Origin: Williamsia deligens
GTDB taxonomy: Bacteria; Actinomycetota; Actinomycetes; Mycobacteriales; Mycobacteriaceae
Direction: 5' to 3'
Assembly (NCBI RefSeq): GCF_024171765.1
Contig: NZ_JAMTCI010000001.1
Span: 3,020,769-3,084,768, forward strand
Length of the DNA: 64,000 nucleotides
The position numbers and the translations under genes are program-made. Positions 46,947 to 57,264 of the stretch are shown piece by piece. The notes beneath the pieces were generated by a model. That model saw nothing but the letters and a program-made list of their open reading frames with translations, did no database searches and was not told the DNA's origin. The number at the start of each line of letters is the position of its first letter. The stretch's first letter is position 1.

Positions 46947-48677
46947 ATGACCGCGATCGGGCCAAATGACGCCGACGCCGGCGGACGCGTGGGCTCGTCC
47001 GGCGGCCCCGCGGCGGCAGGTCTGGACGCCGGCGTCCTGCGGGACTGGTTCGAGGCGTGCACCGACGCCCTCGCCGCGGTCCGCGCCGAGATCAACGACC
47101 TCAACGTCTTCCCGATCCCCGACTCCGACACCGGCAGCAACATGCTGCACACCATGACGGCGGCAGCCGACGCACTCGACGAGGTCGACGTCGCCGCACC
47201 GGCGGCGACCGTCCTGCGGGCTGCGGCCGACGCGGCCGTGGCCCAGGCGCGGGGCAACTCGGGGATCATCCTGTCGCAGGTGCTGGTGGGGCTCGCCGAC
47301 GCGGCCGGGATCGAGACCGTCGACGGCGTGCTGTCCTTCAACCGGCTGTGGGCGGCCGGACTGGGTCTGGCGACACTCGCGGCGACGCGCGCGGTGAGCG
47401 AACCCCGCGAGGGGACGGTGCTGACCGTGCTGCGCGAGACGGCGCGGACCGCGACCGCGGAGGCCGCGACATCGTCGCCCGGTGACCTCGCGCGTGCCGT
47501 CGCCGACGCCTGCGCCGACGCCCTCGACCGCACCACCGGTCAACTCGCCGAGCTCGCCGCCGCGGGTGTCGTCGACGCGGGTGGCCGCGGTCTGCTGGTC
47601 CTCCTCGACGCGATGGTCGAGGTGCTCACCGGGGTCGCGGCCCCGCGCCGCCGGTACGAGGGCGCGCTGGTCGGGGGTGGCGACACCCGCTCGCATGCGA
47701 TCGCCACCGACGGCTGCGACGACGTCTCCTCGGAGATGGACTACGAGGTGATGTACGCGATCACCGGGGCCGATGCCGCGCGCATCCCCACGCTGCGGTC
47801 GGCTCTCGACGAGCTCGGCGACGCCGTCGTGATCGTCGGCGACAGCAGCGGTGACACGGGGGAACGCTTCTCGGTCCACGTGCACACCTGCGACGCGGGC
47901 GCCGCGGTGGAGGCGGGCCTCGCGGTCGGCCGCGTCGGCGACATCCGGATCACCTGTTTCGTCCTCGACGCGCACAAGGCCTCCACGGGCCCGGCCGATC
48001 GGTTGCCCACCCGTCGTCGTGCGGTCGTCACGGTGGCGTCCGGTGACGGCGCGGCGGAGCTGTTCGCCTCCGAGGGTGCGCACGTCGTGCGGTCGGGACC
48101 CGACGGCGCCGTGGTCGACGCCGAGCAGATCGCGCAGGCGATCGTCGACGTGGACGCGGCCCACGTGGTCGTGATGGCCAACGGCTCGGTGCCCGCCCCG
48201 GATCTGGTCACGGTGGCGGCGTCGGCGCGCTCGGCGCACCGCGCGGTGGTGTTCCTGCCGACGCTGTCGATGGTGCAGGCCCTCTCGGCGCTGGCCGTCC
48301 ACGACATCACCGCCGCCCCGGACGCCGACGCGTACGCGATGGCCGAGGCCGCCGCGGCGACCCGACGGGGTTCGGTGGTGACGGCGACCGAGACCGCGCT
48401 GACCCTGGCCGGGACGTGCGAACCCGGTGATCTGCTGGGACTGATCGGCGTCGACGTCCTGGTGATCGGGCCCGACCAGGTCTCGGCGGCCACCGCGCTG
48501 GTCGACCTGATGCTGGGGACCGGTGGGGAACTGGTGACCCTGCTTGCCGGCGCCGACATCGACGACGGCGTCGTCGAGGCCGTCGAACGGCACGTCGCGA
48601 GCGCCCACCCCGGCGTCGAGTTCTCCGCCTACGAGGCGGGTCAACCGGGTGAGGTGCTGCAGGTGGGCGTCGAATGA
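46947..48677 (+). CDS. DAK-domain protein, FakA-like fatty acid kinase
   Basis: 576 residues. The N-terminal DhaL/DAK2 nucleotide domain has NDLNVFPIPDSDTGSNMLHTM, ARGNSGIILSQVLVG and GVVDAGGRGLLVLLDAM. The middle and C-terminal DegV-like/DAK1_2 domain includes HVHTCDAGAAVEAGL. This is the architecture of FakA, the kinase that phosphorylates fatty acids carried by DegV-family FakB proteins. A DegV protein is encoded at 57992. The ATG overlaps no upstream gene; the stop overlaps recG by 4 bases (ATGA). Confidence 0.88.
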   Translation: MTAIGPNDADAGGRVGSSGGPAAAGLDAGVLRDWFEACTDALAAVRAEINDLNVFPIPDSDTGSNMLHTMTAAADALDEVDVAAPAATVLRAAADAAVAQARGNSGIILSQVLVGLADAAGIETVDGVLSFNRLWAAGLGLATLAATRAVSEPREGTVLTVLRETARTATAEAATSSPGDLARAVADACADALDRTTGQLAELAAAGVVDAGGRGLLVLLDAMVEVLTGVAAPRRRYEGALVGGGDTRSHAIATDGCDDVSSEMDYEVMYAITGADAARIPTLRSALDELGDAVVIVGDSSGDTGERFSVHVHTCDAGAAVEAGLAVGRVGDIRITCFVLDAHKASTGPADRLPTRRRAVVTVASGDGAAELFASEGAHVVRSGPDGAVVDAEQIAQAIVDVDAAHVVVMANGSVPAPDLVTVAASARSAHRAVVFLPTLSMVQALSALAVHDITAAPDADAYAMAEAAAATRRGSVVTATETALTLAGTCEPGDLLGLIGVDVLVIGPDQVSAATALVDLMLGTGGELVTLLAGADIDDGVVEAVERHVASAHPGVEFSAYEAGQPGEVLQVGVE

Positions 48678-50980
48678 CGGTGCGTCACGCCGACTCTCCC
48701 GCAGTTGTCGTCGGAGATGCTCTGGCGCAACGCCTCTCCGAGGAGCTCGGCGTCCAGACGGTCGGTGAGCTCCTCCGCTACACGCCGATGCGCTATGTGC
48801 GACGGGGGGAGTCGAGCGGGGCGAGTCTGCCCGAGAAGGGGGAGTGGCTGACCCTCGTCGGCACCGTCACCCGCGCCGACGAACGTCGGATGAAGCAGCG
48901 GTCCGGCACGTTCCTGTCGGTCACGGTCGACGACGGGCTCCGGACCTACGGCGTCACCTTCTTCAACCCCCGTGTGATCAAACGCGTCCTGCGCCCCGGG
49001 GTGCGGCTCGTCGTCGCCGGGACGGTGGGCTACTTCCGGGACCAGATCCAGCTCACGCACCCGGACTGGCTGGTCCTGCCCGACGCCGGCGCCCCCGCGC
49101 TGGACGCGGTCGGGTCGCCGATGCTGGCGGCGATGGCCGCGGACGCCACGAAGGGCACCGGTGTCAACGGGGAGGGTGCAGAGGGAACGAGTTCGGGCGG
49201 CCTCGAGATCGACCCCGCCGACTTCGACAGGCCCGTGCTGCCGATCTACCGCGCGACGAAAGCGCTGCAGACGTGGACCATCTGGAAGGCGATCCAGCTG
49301 GTCCTCGACGCGGTGGCGTTCGACGACGACGCCCTCACCGAGTCCGAACGGGCGGAGCGGGAGCTCATCACCACCGCCGAGGCGATCCGCCGGATCCACA
49401 TGCCGGAGTCGCAGGAGGACATCGACGCCGCGTCCACCCGCCTCCGGTTCGACGAGGCGCTGGCCATGCAGGTCGCCCTCGCGCAACGCCGATTCGCCGA
49501 CCGGGGACGCGTCGGCCCCGCCTGCGAGCACGTCCCCGGACGCCTCGAGGACAGGTTCGTCGAGCGGCTGCCGTTCACCCTCACCGCCGGCCAGCGGACG
49601 GTCCTCGACGAGATCTGCGCCGATCTCGACGGCGGTGAGCCGATGAGCCGGCTCCTGCAGGGCGAGGTCGGCTCGGGCAAGACCCTCGTGGCACTGCTGT
49701 GCATGCTGCGGATGGTCGACAACGGACGCCAGTGCGTCCTGCTCGCGCCCACGGAGGTCCTCGCGGCGCAGCACCACCGCACCATCAGTCGCATGTTGGG
49801 CGAGCTGGCGATCGCCGGGGAGCTCGGTGCCGACCCCGACGCGACCGCGATCGCGCTGCTGACGGGGTCGCTGAAGACCCAGGCACGAAGGGAGGCGATG
49901 CTCGCGACTGTGACCGGCACGGCAGGGATCGTGATCGGGACGCACGCGCTCCTCGAGGAGAAGGTCGAGTTCTTCGACCTCGGGCTGATCGTCGTCGACG
50001 AGCAGCACCGGTTCGGCGTGGAGCAGCGCGACACCCTGCGCTCCCGTGGACGCGGCGACGCGATCCCGCACATGTTGGTGATGACGGCGACGCCCATCCC
50101 GCGGACCATCGCGATGACCGTCTACGGCGACCTCGAGACCTCCACGTTGCGTGAGCTGCCTGCGGGACGACAGCCCATCACCACCAACGTGGTCCCCGCG
50201 GCCAGGGAGAAGTGGGAGCGACGCCTCTGGGAGGTCGTCGACGAGGAGGTGCGGGAAGGACGTCAGGTGTACGTCGTGTGCTCCCGCATCGGCGACGACG
50301 GCACGCCCGAGGGTGCGCGGTCGGCGAAACGGGCGGCCGAGGGTCAGGGCGACGACCGGTCGGGTCGGCCGACCACGTCCGCCGTTGACATGTTCGCCCA
50401 GCTCACCGGGGGACCACTGGGACGGCACCGGATCGAGCTGTTGCACGGGCGTCTGCACCCGGAGGACAAGACGGCGGTCATGGACGCGTTCACCCGCGGC
50501 GAGGTCGACATCCTCGTGTCGACGACGGTCATCGAGGTGGGCGTCGACGTCGCCAACGCCACCACGATGGTGATCGTCGACGCGGACCGCTTCGGTGTCA
50601 GCCAACTCCACCAGTTGCGGGGTCGCGTCGGCCGCGGTGGCCTGCCCGGGCGCTGCTTCCTGCGCACGTCCGCCTCGGACGGTTCGCCCTCGATGGAACG
50701 GTTGACCGCGGTCGCTGCGTCCAATGACGGGTTCGAGTTGGCGCGCATCGACCTGATCACGCGCCGGGAGGGGGATGTGCTCGGTGCGGTGCAGTCGGGA
50801 TCGACCTCCTCCCTGCGGTTCCTCTCCCTCGTCGACGACGTCGACGTCATCGACGACGCGCGGGGGTTCGCCGCCGACGTCGTCCGGGACGACCTCACCC
50901 TCGCCGAGCACCGACCTCTCGCCGACCTCCTCGACGCCGTCATGGGACCGGCGCGGGTCCGGTACCTGGACAAGTCCTGA
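48674..50980 (+). CDS. recG: ATP-dependent DNA helicase RecG
   Basis: 768 residues. The N-terminal wedge/OB domain (GEWLTLVGTVTRADERR) binds branched DNA. Helicase motifs are GEVGSGKTLVAL (I), VVDEQHRFG (II, DEQH), MTATPIPRT (III), STTVIEVGVDVANAT and QLHQLRGRVGRGG (V-VI). It remodels stalled forks and Holliday junctions. A Gly/Ser/Glu-rich stretch near residues 155-180 is an insertion in the OB region. Confidence 0.96.
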   Translation: MTVRHADSPAVVVGDALAQRLSEELGVQTVGELLRYTPMRYVRRGESSGASLPEKGEWLTLVGTVTRADERRMKQRSGTFLSVTVDDGLRTYGVTFFNPRVIKRVLRPGVRLVVAGTVGYFRDQIQLTHPDWLVLPDAGAPALDAVGSPMLAAMAADATKGTGVNGEGAEGTSSGGLEIDPADFDRPVLPIYRATKALQTWTIWKAIQLVLDAVAFDDDALTESERAERELITTAEAIRRIHMPESQEDIDAASTRLRFDEALAMQVALAQRRFADRGRVGPACEHVPGRLEDRFVERLPFTLTAGQRTVLDEICADLDGGEPMSRLLQGEVGSGKTLVALLCMLRMVDNGRQCVLLAPTEVLAAQHHRTISRMLGELAIAGELGADPDATAIALLTGSLKTQARREAMLATVTGTAGIVIGTHALLEEKVEFFDLGLIVVDEQHRFGVEQRDTLRSRGRGDAIPHMLVMTATPIPRTIAMTVYGDLETSTLRELPAGRQPITTNVVPAAREKWERRLWEVVDEEVREGRQVYVVCSRIGDDGTPEGARSAKRAAEGQGDDRSGRPTTSAVDMFAQLTGGPLGRHRIELLHGRLHPEDKTAVMDAFTRGEVDILVSTTVIEVGVDVANATTMVIVDADRFGVSQLHQLRGRVGRGGLPGRCFLRTSASDGSPSMERLTAVAASNDGFELARIDLITRREGDVLGAVQSGSTSSLRFLSLVDDVDVIDDARGFAADVVRDDLTLAEHRPLADLLDAVMGPARVRYLDKS

Positions 50981-51017
50981 CGATCCGCCGCGACGCAGTC
51001 GCCGCCGTCCACTGTCG

Positions 51018-51692
51018 GTGCGGGCCTGGATCACACTCGCCGTCTGCGCCGCGCTGGCGGTCGTCGTCGCCGCGCAGACCGTCACCTCCCGCCCGCCGCG
51101 CGGTCCCCGCGTCGACGCCGGTCCTGCGCTCGCCGTGCTCGCACAGATCGCCACCGTGCCGACGCGGGTGCACCGGGACGACTACGACCGCACGGCGTTC
51201 GGACCGGCCTGGGCGGACGGGTCGCAGGCGGCGTCGGCCGGGAACGGGTGTGACACCCGGGACGACATCCTCGACCGCGACCTGACCGACAAGACCTACG
51301 TCGCGACCCCCGCCTGCCCGCGCGCGGTCGCGGCGGGCGAGATGCACAGCCCCTACACCGGCGACTTCATCGCGTTCCGGCGCGGCCGGGACAGCGGGGG
51401 GACGGTCCAGATCGACCACATCGTCCCGCTGGCCTATGCGTGGGACATGGGGGCGTCGGGATGGGATGCGCCGCTGCGGCTGACGTTCGCCAACGACCCC
51501 GCGAACCTCGTGGCGGTCGACGGCCGGTCCAACCAGGACAAGAGCGACTCGCCGCCGGGGGAGTGGCTGCCGCGGCGGCGGTCGTTCCGATGTCGGTACG
51601 CGGTGCAGTTCGTCGTGGTGACGGCGACCTACCGCCTCACCGTCGACGCCCGCTCGGCGGGCGTCCTGCGGTCGGAGTTGCGCCGGTGTTGA
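51018..51692 (+). CDS. secreted HNH-type (DUF1524) endonuclease-like protein
   Basis: 224 residues from a GTG at 51018. A hydrophobic N-terminus (about 5-22) acts as signal or anchor. The nuclease-like core has IDHIVPLAYAWDMG (Asp133, His134) and NDPANLVAVDGRSNQDK (Asn163, Asn172, Lys175), ending in WLPRRRSFRCRY. This is the HNH-like pattern of exported actinobacterial proteins such as Rv2972c, which also follows recG. An extracellular nuclease role is plausible, not shown. Confidence 0.82.
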   Translation: MRAWITLAVCAALAVVVAAQTVTSRPPRGPRVDAGPALAVLAQIATVPTRVHRDDYDRTAFGPAWADGSQAASAGNGCDTRDDILDRDLTDKTYVATPACPRAVAAGEMHSPYTGDFIAFRRGRDSGGTVQIDHIVPLAYAWDMGASGWDAPLRLTFANDPANLVAVDGRSNQDKSDSPPGEWLPRRRSFRCRYAVQFVVVTATYRLTVDARSAGVLRSELRRC

Positions 51693-51731
51693 CCGCGGTG
51701 GAGCGGGATCGATGGTCGGGCGGCGCCGCGT

Positions 51732-51737
51732 TAGTCT
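51732..51737 (+). promoter_or_regulatory. -10 element for proA (leaderless)
   Basis: TAGTCT lies 6 bases before the proA GTG at 51744. Confidence 0.5.
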
Positions 51738-51743
51738 CGTGCG

Positions 51744-53036
51744 GTGAGTGCCACCACCGTCTCCGCCGGTCTCGACGCGGCCGCAGCAGTCCCCGACCTC
51801 GACATCACCGCGCAGGTGGACTCCGCCGCCCGCGCCGCCCGGGTCGCCGCTCGTGGACTGGCCCGTGCGACCACCGTGACCAAGAACGCGGTGCTCACCA
51901 CCGCGGCCGGTCTGCTCCTCGACCGCACCGACGAGATACTCGCCGCCAACGCGCGGGACCTCGCGCGCGCCGAGGCAGCCGGGACCTCGGGGAGCCTGCT
52001 GGACCGGCTGCGTCTGACCCCGGAGCGCGTCGCCGGGATCGCCGGCGGGCTGCGACAGGTCGCGGGCCTGCCGGATCCGATCGGTGACGTGATCGCGGGC
52101 AGGACACTGCCCAACGGCCTGCGACTGCGTCAGGTGCGGGTCCCGCTCGGCGTGATCGGGATGGTCTACGAGGCCCGTCCCAACGTGACCGTCGACGCGT
52201 TCGGCATCGCGTGCAAGTCCGGCAACGCCGTGCTGCTGCGGGGGTCGTCGTCCGCGGCGGACTCCAACGCCGCACTCGTGGCGATCCTGCGTGCGGCCCT
52301 CACCGAGCACGGCCTGTCGCCCGACGCGGTCACGTTGCTCCCGTCCGCCGACCGGTCGAGCGTCACCGCGCTGATCCGGGCGCGGGGTCTCGTCGACGTC
52401 GTGATCCCCCGCGGCGGAGCCGGTCTCATCGCGTCTGTCGTCCGGGACGCCACGGTCCCGACCATCGAGACCGGGACCGGCAACTGCCATGTGTACGTCG
52501 GTGCCGCCGCGGATCTCGATGTGGCCGAGTCGATCGTCGTCAACGCCAAGACGCGACGCCCGAGCGTCTGCAACACCGCCGAGACCCTCCTGGTGGACGC
52601 CGCGATCGCGCCGACCGCCCTGCCGCGGTTGCTGTCCGCGCTGCAGGCGCACGGCGTGGTCGTCCACGGCGACGAGGAGGGGATGACGCCGGCCGACGAC
52701 TCCGACTGGGCCGACGAGTATCTCAGCCTCGACATCGCGGTCAAGGTGGTCGACGGGCTCGACGCCGCCATCGACCACATCGAGCGCTGGGGAACCGGTC
52801 ACACGGAGGCGATCGTCACCGAGGACCTCGCCGTGGCCACCGAGTTCACCGACCGCGTCGACGCCGCGGCGGTGATGGTCAACGCCTCCACCGCCTTCAC
52901 CGACGGCGAGGAGTTCGGTTTCGGTGCGGAGATCGGCATCTCGACCCAGAAGCTGCACGCCCGCGGGCCCATGGGGCTGCCCGAACTGACCTCGACCAAA
53001 TGGGTCGTGTGGGGCGAGGGACAGGTGCGCGCATGA
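51744..53036 (+). CDS. proA: gamma-glutamyl phosphate reductase
   Basis: 430 residues. It reduces gamma-glutamyl phosphate in proline synthesis. [41 protein letters not shown] and the catalytic cysteine in [13 protein letters not shown] are present, with the C-terminal [21 protein letters not shown]. This joint breaks M. tuberculosis order: recG/Rv2972c there is far from proA (Rv2427c). It overlaps the MoxR gene by 4 bases. Confidence 0.96.
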   Translation: MSATTVSAGLDAAAAVPDLDITAQVDSAARAARVAARGLARATTVTKNAVLTTAAGLLLDRTDEILAANARDLARAEAAGTSGSLLDRLRLTPERVAGIAGGLRQVAGLPDPIGDVIAGRTLPNGLRLRQVRVPLGVIGMVYEARPNVTVDAFGIACKSGNAVLLRGSSSAADSNAALVAILRAALTEHGLSPDAVTLLPSADRSSVTALIRARGLVDVVIPRGGAGLIASVVRDATVPTIETGTGNCHVYVGAAADLDVAESIVVNAKTRRPSVCNTAETLLVDAAIAPTALPRLLSALQAHGVVVHGDEEGMTPADDSDWADEYLSLDIAVKVVDGLDAAIDHIERWGTGHTEAIVTEDLAVATEFTDRVDAAAVMVNASTAFTDGEEFGFGAEIGISTQKLHARGPMGLPELTSTKWVVWGEGQVRA

Positions 53037-53944
53037 CCGGGACGCCCGTCGCGGGCGGGCCCGTGGTCGACCCGTTCTTCACCGACACCACCTCGGTCCG
53101 CACCCGACTCGCCACGACGGGCTACCTCGCCGACGACGCGACGACCACCGCGGTCTTCCTCGCCGACCGGCTCGGCAAACCGCTGCTGGTGGAGGGCCCG
53201 GCCGGCGTCGGCAAGACCGAACTGGCACGGGCGATCGCGACCACCGCGGGCGCGGAACTGATCCGGCTGCAGTGCTACGAGGGCATCGACGAGGCGCGGG
53301 CGCTCTACGAGTGGAACCACGCCAAGCAGATCCTGCACATCCAGTCCGTCGGCAACCGTGGCTGGGACGAGACGAAGGCCGACATCTTCTCCGAGGAGTT
53401 CCTGCTCCCGCGTCCGCTGCTGCGGGCCATCGCGCGCGAGGAGCCGACCGTCCTGCTCATCGACGAGGTGGACAAGGCCGACGTCGACGTCGAGGGTCTG
53501 TTGCTCGAGGTGCTCAGCGACTTCGCCGTCACCATCCCGGAGATGGGGACCGTGACCGCCCGTCGTCGGCCTGTCGTGCTGCTGACGTCCAACGCGACGC
53601 GCGAGTTGTCCGAGGCGCTCAAGCGGCGGTGTCTGTACCTCTACATCGACTTCCCGGACCCGACACGGGAGCGGGAGATCCTCGCGTCCCGTGTCCCACA
53701 GCTGCCGGAGTCGTTGGCGCGCGAGATGATCCGGATCATCGGGGTGCTGCGGTCGCTGGACCTGCGCAAGAAGCCGTCGGTCGCCGAGACCATCGACTGG
53801 GGCCAGACCCTGCTCGCCCTCGGCGTCCCCGACAGCCGCCGTGGCCGGCTCGACGACTCGGTGCTCGAGCGCACGCTCGGCGTGGTGCTCAAGCACCGAG
53901 CCGACCTCGCCGCCGCGGCCGCGGAGCTGAAACTCGGCCGATGA
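53033..53944 (+). CDS. MoxR-family AAA+ ATPase
   Basis: 303 residues. Walker A is GPAGVGKTE (55-63), Walker [12 protein letters not shown], sensor [16 protein letters not shown]. MoxR proteins remodel or activate partners, generally with a von Willebrand A-domain protein encoded next to them, as here. It matches Rv2426c. ATG overlaps the proA stop; its own stop overlaps the next start. Confidence 0.93.
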   Translation: MTGTPVAGGPVVDPFFTDTTSVRTRLATTGYLADDATTTAVFLADRLGKPLLVEGPAGVGKTELARAIATTAGAELIRLQCYEGIDEARALYEWNHAKQILHIQSVGNRGWDETKADIFSEEFLLPRPLLRAIAREEPTVLLIDEVDKADVDVEGLLLEVLSDFAVTIPEMGTVTARRRPVVLLTSNATRELSEALKRRCLYLYIDFPDPTREREILASRVPQLPESLAREMIRIIGVLRSLDLRKKPSVAETIDWGQTLLALGVPDSRRGRLDDSVLERTLGVVLKHRADLAAAAAELKLGR

Positions 53945-55353
53945 CCCGTCCCGGCCCCGAGCCCCTCGTCGACCACCTCACGGGGTTCGTCGACGCCCTC
54001 CGGGACCGGGGGATCGAGGTCGGGCCCTCGGCCCTCATCGACGCCGCGTCGGCGACATCGGTCCTCGACCTGTTGGACCGCAGCGCATTCCGTGAGGGTC
54101 TGGCGTGCACCCTGCTGACCGAGCAGATGCACCGGCCGACGTTCGACGCCACCTTCGACCTGTGGTTCCCGGCGGGCACGGGGGCGCGCACCGGGGTCGA
54201 GGACCTCCCCACCGACGACGACGGCACGCACGACGTCGACGCCATCCGGCAGATGGTGGCCGATCTGCTCGCCGACGGTGAGGCGGAGACCGACGGCCGC
54301 CTGTCGGACATGATCGCGGCGATCGTGGACCAGATCGGTCGGTACGAATCCGCGCGGGGGGAGGCGTTCTCGACCTATCAGGCGATGTCGACGATCCGCC
54401 CGCAGACGCTGATCGCCCGGATCGCCGCGGCGATGGCCGCCGCCGCGGGGGACGACGAGGACGGGGGCACCGGCGCGCGGTACCGCCGCGCCGCCGCCGG
54501 ACGGGTGGACCGCCTCGGCGAGCTGGTCTCGGAGGAGACGCGCCGACGGATGGTGGAGCGGTCCGGACGCGACCGCGTCGCGGAGTACGCGGTGCCGACG
54601 CTCCCCGAGGACATCGCGTTCCTGTCCGCCGGGAGGTCCGACGTGCTCGAGCTCCGCAAGACCATCGACCCGCTCGCCCGGTTGTTGGCGGCGAAGCTGG
54701 AGATCCGACGTCGACGCGCCCGGCGCGGGGTCGTCGACGTGCGCAAGACGTTGCGCGCGTCGATGTCGACCGGCGGTGTCCCGATCGAGCTCACCTACGC
54801 CCGCCCCCGCCCGGGTCGGCCCGAGCTCGTCATCCTCTGCGACGTGTCCGGCTCGGTGTCCGGCTTCTCGCAGTTCACCCTGCAGCTCGTCGCGGCGCTG
54901 CGTCAGCACTTCTCGGCCGTGCGGGTGTTCGCGTTCGTCGACACCGTCGACGAGGTCACCGACTGGTTCGACCGCAGCGCCGACAGTGACGTGCACCTCG
55001 GCTCGGTCATCCACGACATGCTGTCGAAGGCCCGTCTGATCACCCGCGACGGTCACTCCGACTACGGCCACGCCCTCGAGGGATTCGTCGCCGACCACCT
55101 CGACTCGCTCACGCACCGGGGTGCGCTGCTCATCCTCGGCGACGGTCGCACGAACTACCACGACCCCCGGTTCGCCGCGCTGCGCACGCTGGTGGACCGC
55201 GCGCGGCACGCGTACTGGCTCAACCCCGAGTCGGAGGCGCTGTGGGATTCGGGCGACTCCGTGGCCTCGGACTACGCGCGGATCATCGAGATGCACGAAT
55301 GCCGCAACGCCCGTCAGCTCGCCGGGGTCATCGGCGGGTTGCTGCCGGTGTGA
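53941..55353 (+). CDS. CoxE-like von Willebrand factor A-domain protein
   Basis: 470 residues. An N-terminal helical region (with acidic insert near 168-178) precedes a VWA domain with MIDAS motif DVSGSVS (from Asp301) and a threonine/aspartate-containing [10 protein letters not shown] loop near 400. It is the partner of the MoxR ATPase and matches Rv2425c. CoxD/CoxE-type pairs insert or activate metal centres; the client here is unknown, with no molybdenum enzyme nearby. Confidence 0.9.
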   Translation: MTRPGPEPLVDHLTGFVDALRDRGIEVGPSALIDAASATSVLDLLDRSAFREGLACTLLTEQMHRPTFDATFDLWFPAGTGARTGVEDLPTDDDGTHDVDAIRQMVADLLADGEAETDGRLSDMIAAIVDQIGRYESARGEAFSTYQAMSTIRPQTLIARIAAAMAAAAGDDEDGGTGARYRRAAAGRVDRLGELVSEETRRRMVERSGRDRVAEYAVPTLPEDIAFLSAGRSDVLELRKTIDPLARLLAAKLEIRRRRARRGVVDVRKTLRASMSTGGVPIELTYARPRPGRPELVILCDVSGSVSGFSQFTLQLVAALRQHFSAVRVFAFVDTVDEVTDWFDRSADSDVHLGSVIHDMLSKARLITRDGHSDYGHALEGFVADHLDSLTHRGALLILGDGRTNYHDPRFAALRTLVDRARHAYWLNPESEALWDSGDSVASDYARIIEMHECRNARQLAGVIGGLLPV

Positions 55354-55371
55354 GCGTGTCGAGCACCCCCG

Positions 55372-55377
55372 TAGACT
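55372..55377 (+). promoter_or_regulatory. -10 element for nadD
   Basis: TAGACT lies 8 bases before the ATG at 55386, giving a leaderless or nearly leaderless message. Confidence 0.5.
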
Positions 55378-55385
55378 CCGCAGGC

Positions 55386-56213
55386 ATGCCCGACGAGCGC
55401 GACCAGTCGCCACAGCCCGCCGCCGGGCGCCGGCGTCGCATCGGCGTGATGGGCGGCACCTTCGATCCCATCCACAACGGTCACCTGGTGGCGGCCAACG
55501 AGGTCGCGGACCGGTTCGATCTCGACGAGGTGGTCTTCGTCCCGACGGGCCGACCCTGGCAGAAGCTGGGGGCCGACGAGGACGCGGCCGCCGGGGTCGC
55601 GGACGGTCAGGTGCCCGCGCACGTGCAGTCGACACGACCGGTGAGCCCGGCCGAGGACCGGTATCTGATGACCGTGATCGCGACGGCGGCGAACCCCCGT
55701 TTCTCGGTCAGTCGCGTCGACATCGACCGCGCCGGTGACACCTACACCGTCGACACGCTGCGCGACCTGCACCGCATCCACCCCGACGCGGACCAGTTCT
55801 TCATCACCGGTGCCGACGCCCTCGGGTCGATCCTGACGTGGCACGACTGGGAGGAGCTCTTCTCGCTGGCCACCTTCGTCGGCGTGAGCCGTCCCGGGTA
55901 CGAACTCGGTGCCGCGCACCTCGGCGCCCACCTGCAGACGCTGCCCGCGGACTCGCTGCACCTCATCGAGGTGCCGGCGTTGGCGATCTCGTCCACCGAC
56001 TGTCGCGACCGCGCCCGCGACGGCCGCCCCGTCTGGTATCTCGTCCCCGACGGTGTGGTGCAGTACATCACCAAGCGACGCCTCTACCGCACCCGTCCGG
56101 GTCGACGCGGGGTGTCGGGTCCGTCCACCGACGCCGTCGATGCGAGCCATCCCGAGACGACGTCCGGCACACCCGGTCCCGCGACGTCGTTCACCACGAA
56201 AGGAACACCGTGA
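55386..56213 (+). CDS. nadD: nicotinate-nucleotide adenylyltransferase
   Basis: 275 residues, longer than the usual 190-220. [15 protein letters not shown] (20-34) is the nucleotidyl-transfer motif and [11 protein letters not shown] the C-terminal ISSTxxR site. The extra length comes from an Ala/Asp-rich insert near residues 62-80 and a Thr/Pro/Ser-rich tail of about 45 residues. It makes deamido-NAD. GTGA overlap with rsfS, as in other actinobacteria. Confidence 0.94.
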   Translation: MPDERDQSPQPAAGRRRRIGVMGGTFDPIHNGHLVAANEVADRFDLDEVVFVPTGRPWQKLGADEDAAAGVADGQVPAHVQSTRPVSPAEDRYLMTVIATAANPRFSVSRVDIDRAGDTYTVDTLRDLHRIHPDADQFFITGADALGSILTWHDWEELFSLATFVGVSRPGYELGAAHLGAHLQTLPADSLHLIEVPALAISSTDCRDRARDGRPVWYLVPDGVVQYITKRRLYRTRPGRRGVSGPSTDAVDASHPETTSGTPGPATSFTTKGTP

Positions 56214-56572
56214 CAGCGACTCCCGAGGCGTTGGCGATGGCCAAGATCGCCGCCGACGCGGCGTCGGACAAGCTCGCCGACGACGTCGTCGTGATCGACG
56301 TGTCCGAACAGCTCGTCATCACCGACCTCTTCGTCATCGCCTCCGCGGGCAACGAGCGGCAGGTGGGGGCGATCGTCGACGCCGTCGAGGAGAAGCTCCG
56401 CGAGGCCGGCCACAAGCCGCTGCGTCGTGAGGGGGCACGCGAGGGCCGATGGACCCTGCTCGACTACGCCGACATCGTCGTGCACATCCAGCACAGCGAC
56501 GAGCGCGAGTTCTATGCGCTGGAACGGCTCTGGAAGGACTGCCCCGTCGTCGATCCCGAGACGCTGCGGTGA
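56210..56572 (+). CDS. rsfS: ribosome silencing factor
   Basis: 120 residues of the RsfS/Iojap family: [40 protein letters not shown] and [15 protein letters not shown], then [11 protein letters not shown]. It binds L14 and blocks subunit joining when nutrients run low. GTG start within AAAGGAACACCGTG. Overlaps both neighbours by 4 bases. Confidence 0.96.
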   Translation: MTATPEALAMAKIAADAASDKLADDVVVIDVSEQLVITDLFVIASAGNERQVGAIVDAVEEKLREAGHKPLRREGAREGRWTLLDYADIVVHIQHSDEREFYALERLWKDCPVVDPETLR

Positions 56573-57264
56573 CCCGTCCCGGCGACGGCGGGAGCCGCGT
56601 CGAGACGCCCGCGGTGCGCCGGTTGATCCTGTTGCGCCACGGGCAGACCGAGTACAACGCGACCGGTCGGATGCAGGGTCAGCTCGACACGGATCTGTCC
56701 GAACTCGGTGTCCGGCAGGCGAAGTCGGTCGCCGCGGTGCTGGCGGCGCGGTCGCCGGCGACGATCATCTCCTCCGACCTGCGCCGCGCCTACGACACAG
56801 CGGTGGCTCTCGCCGACGCCTGCGGGGGTGTCGTGACCACCGACCGACGCCTGCGTGAGACCCACCTCGGTGAGTGGCAGGGGTTGTCGCACGTCGAGGT
56901 GGACGGTCGGATGCCGGGCGCGCGGGGGACCTGGCGTGACGACGCGAGCTGGCGGCCGCCGGGTGGCGAGAGCCGGGTCGACGTCGCCGACCGCAGCGCG
57001 CCCCTCGTCACCGAGCTGATCGACCGGTTGCCGGAGTGGGGGACCGGGCCCGCTGCCGACAACCCGGTGGTGCTCGTCGCGCACGGTGGTGTGATCGCCG
57101 CGATGACCGCCGCGCTCCTCGGACTCCCGGAGGCGTCCTGGCCTGTCTTCGGTGGTCTCGCGAACACCAGCTGGGCTCAGCTCAGCGGATACGGCGACAG
57201 GCCCGTGTGGCGTCTGGACGTGTGGAACGCCTCGGCGGCCGTCGCCGACGCCGCCGTGCAGTGA
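56569..57264 (+). CDS. gpgP: glucosyl-3-phosphoglycerate phosphatase
   Basis: 231 residues of the histidine phosphatase superfamily. LLRHGQTEYNATGRMQGQLD (His24), SSDLRRAYDTAVAL, RLRETHLGEWQGL, GGESRVDVA, VVLVAHGG and RLDVWNAS match M. tuberculosis GpgP (Rv2419c) closely. It removes phosphate from glucosyl-3-phosphoglycerate on the route to methylglucose lipopolysaccharides. Translationally coupled to rsfS and octT. Confidence 0.92.
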   Translation: MTRPGDGGSRVETPAVRRLILLRHGQTEYNATGRMQGQLDTDLSELGVRQAKSVAAVLAARSPATIISSDLRRAYDTAVALADACGGVVTTDRRLRETHLGEWQGLSHVEVDGRMPGARGTWRDDASWRPPGGESRVDVADRSAPLVTELIDRLPEWGTGPAADNPVVLVAHGGVIAAMTAALLGLPEASWPVFGGLANTSWAQLSGYGDRPVWRLDVWNASAAVADAAVQ

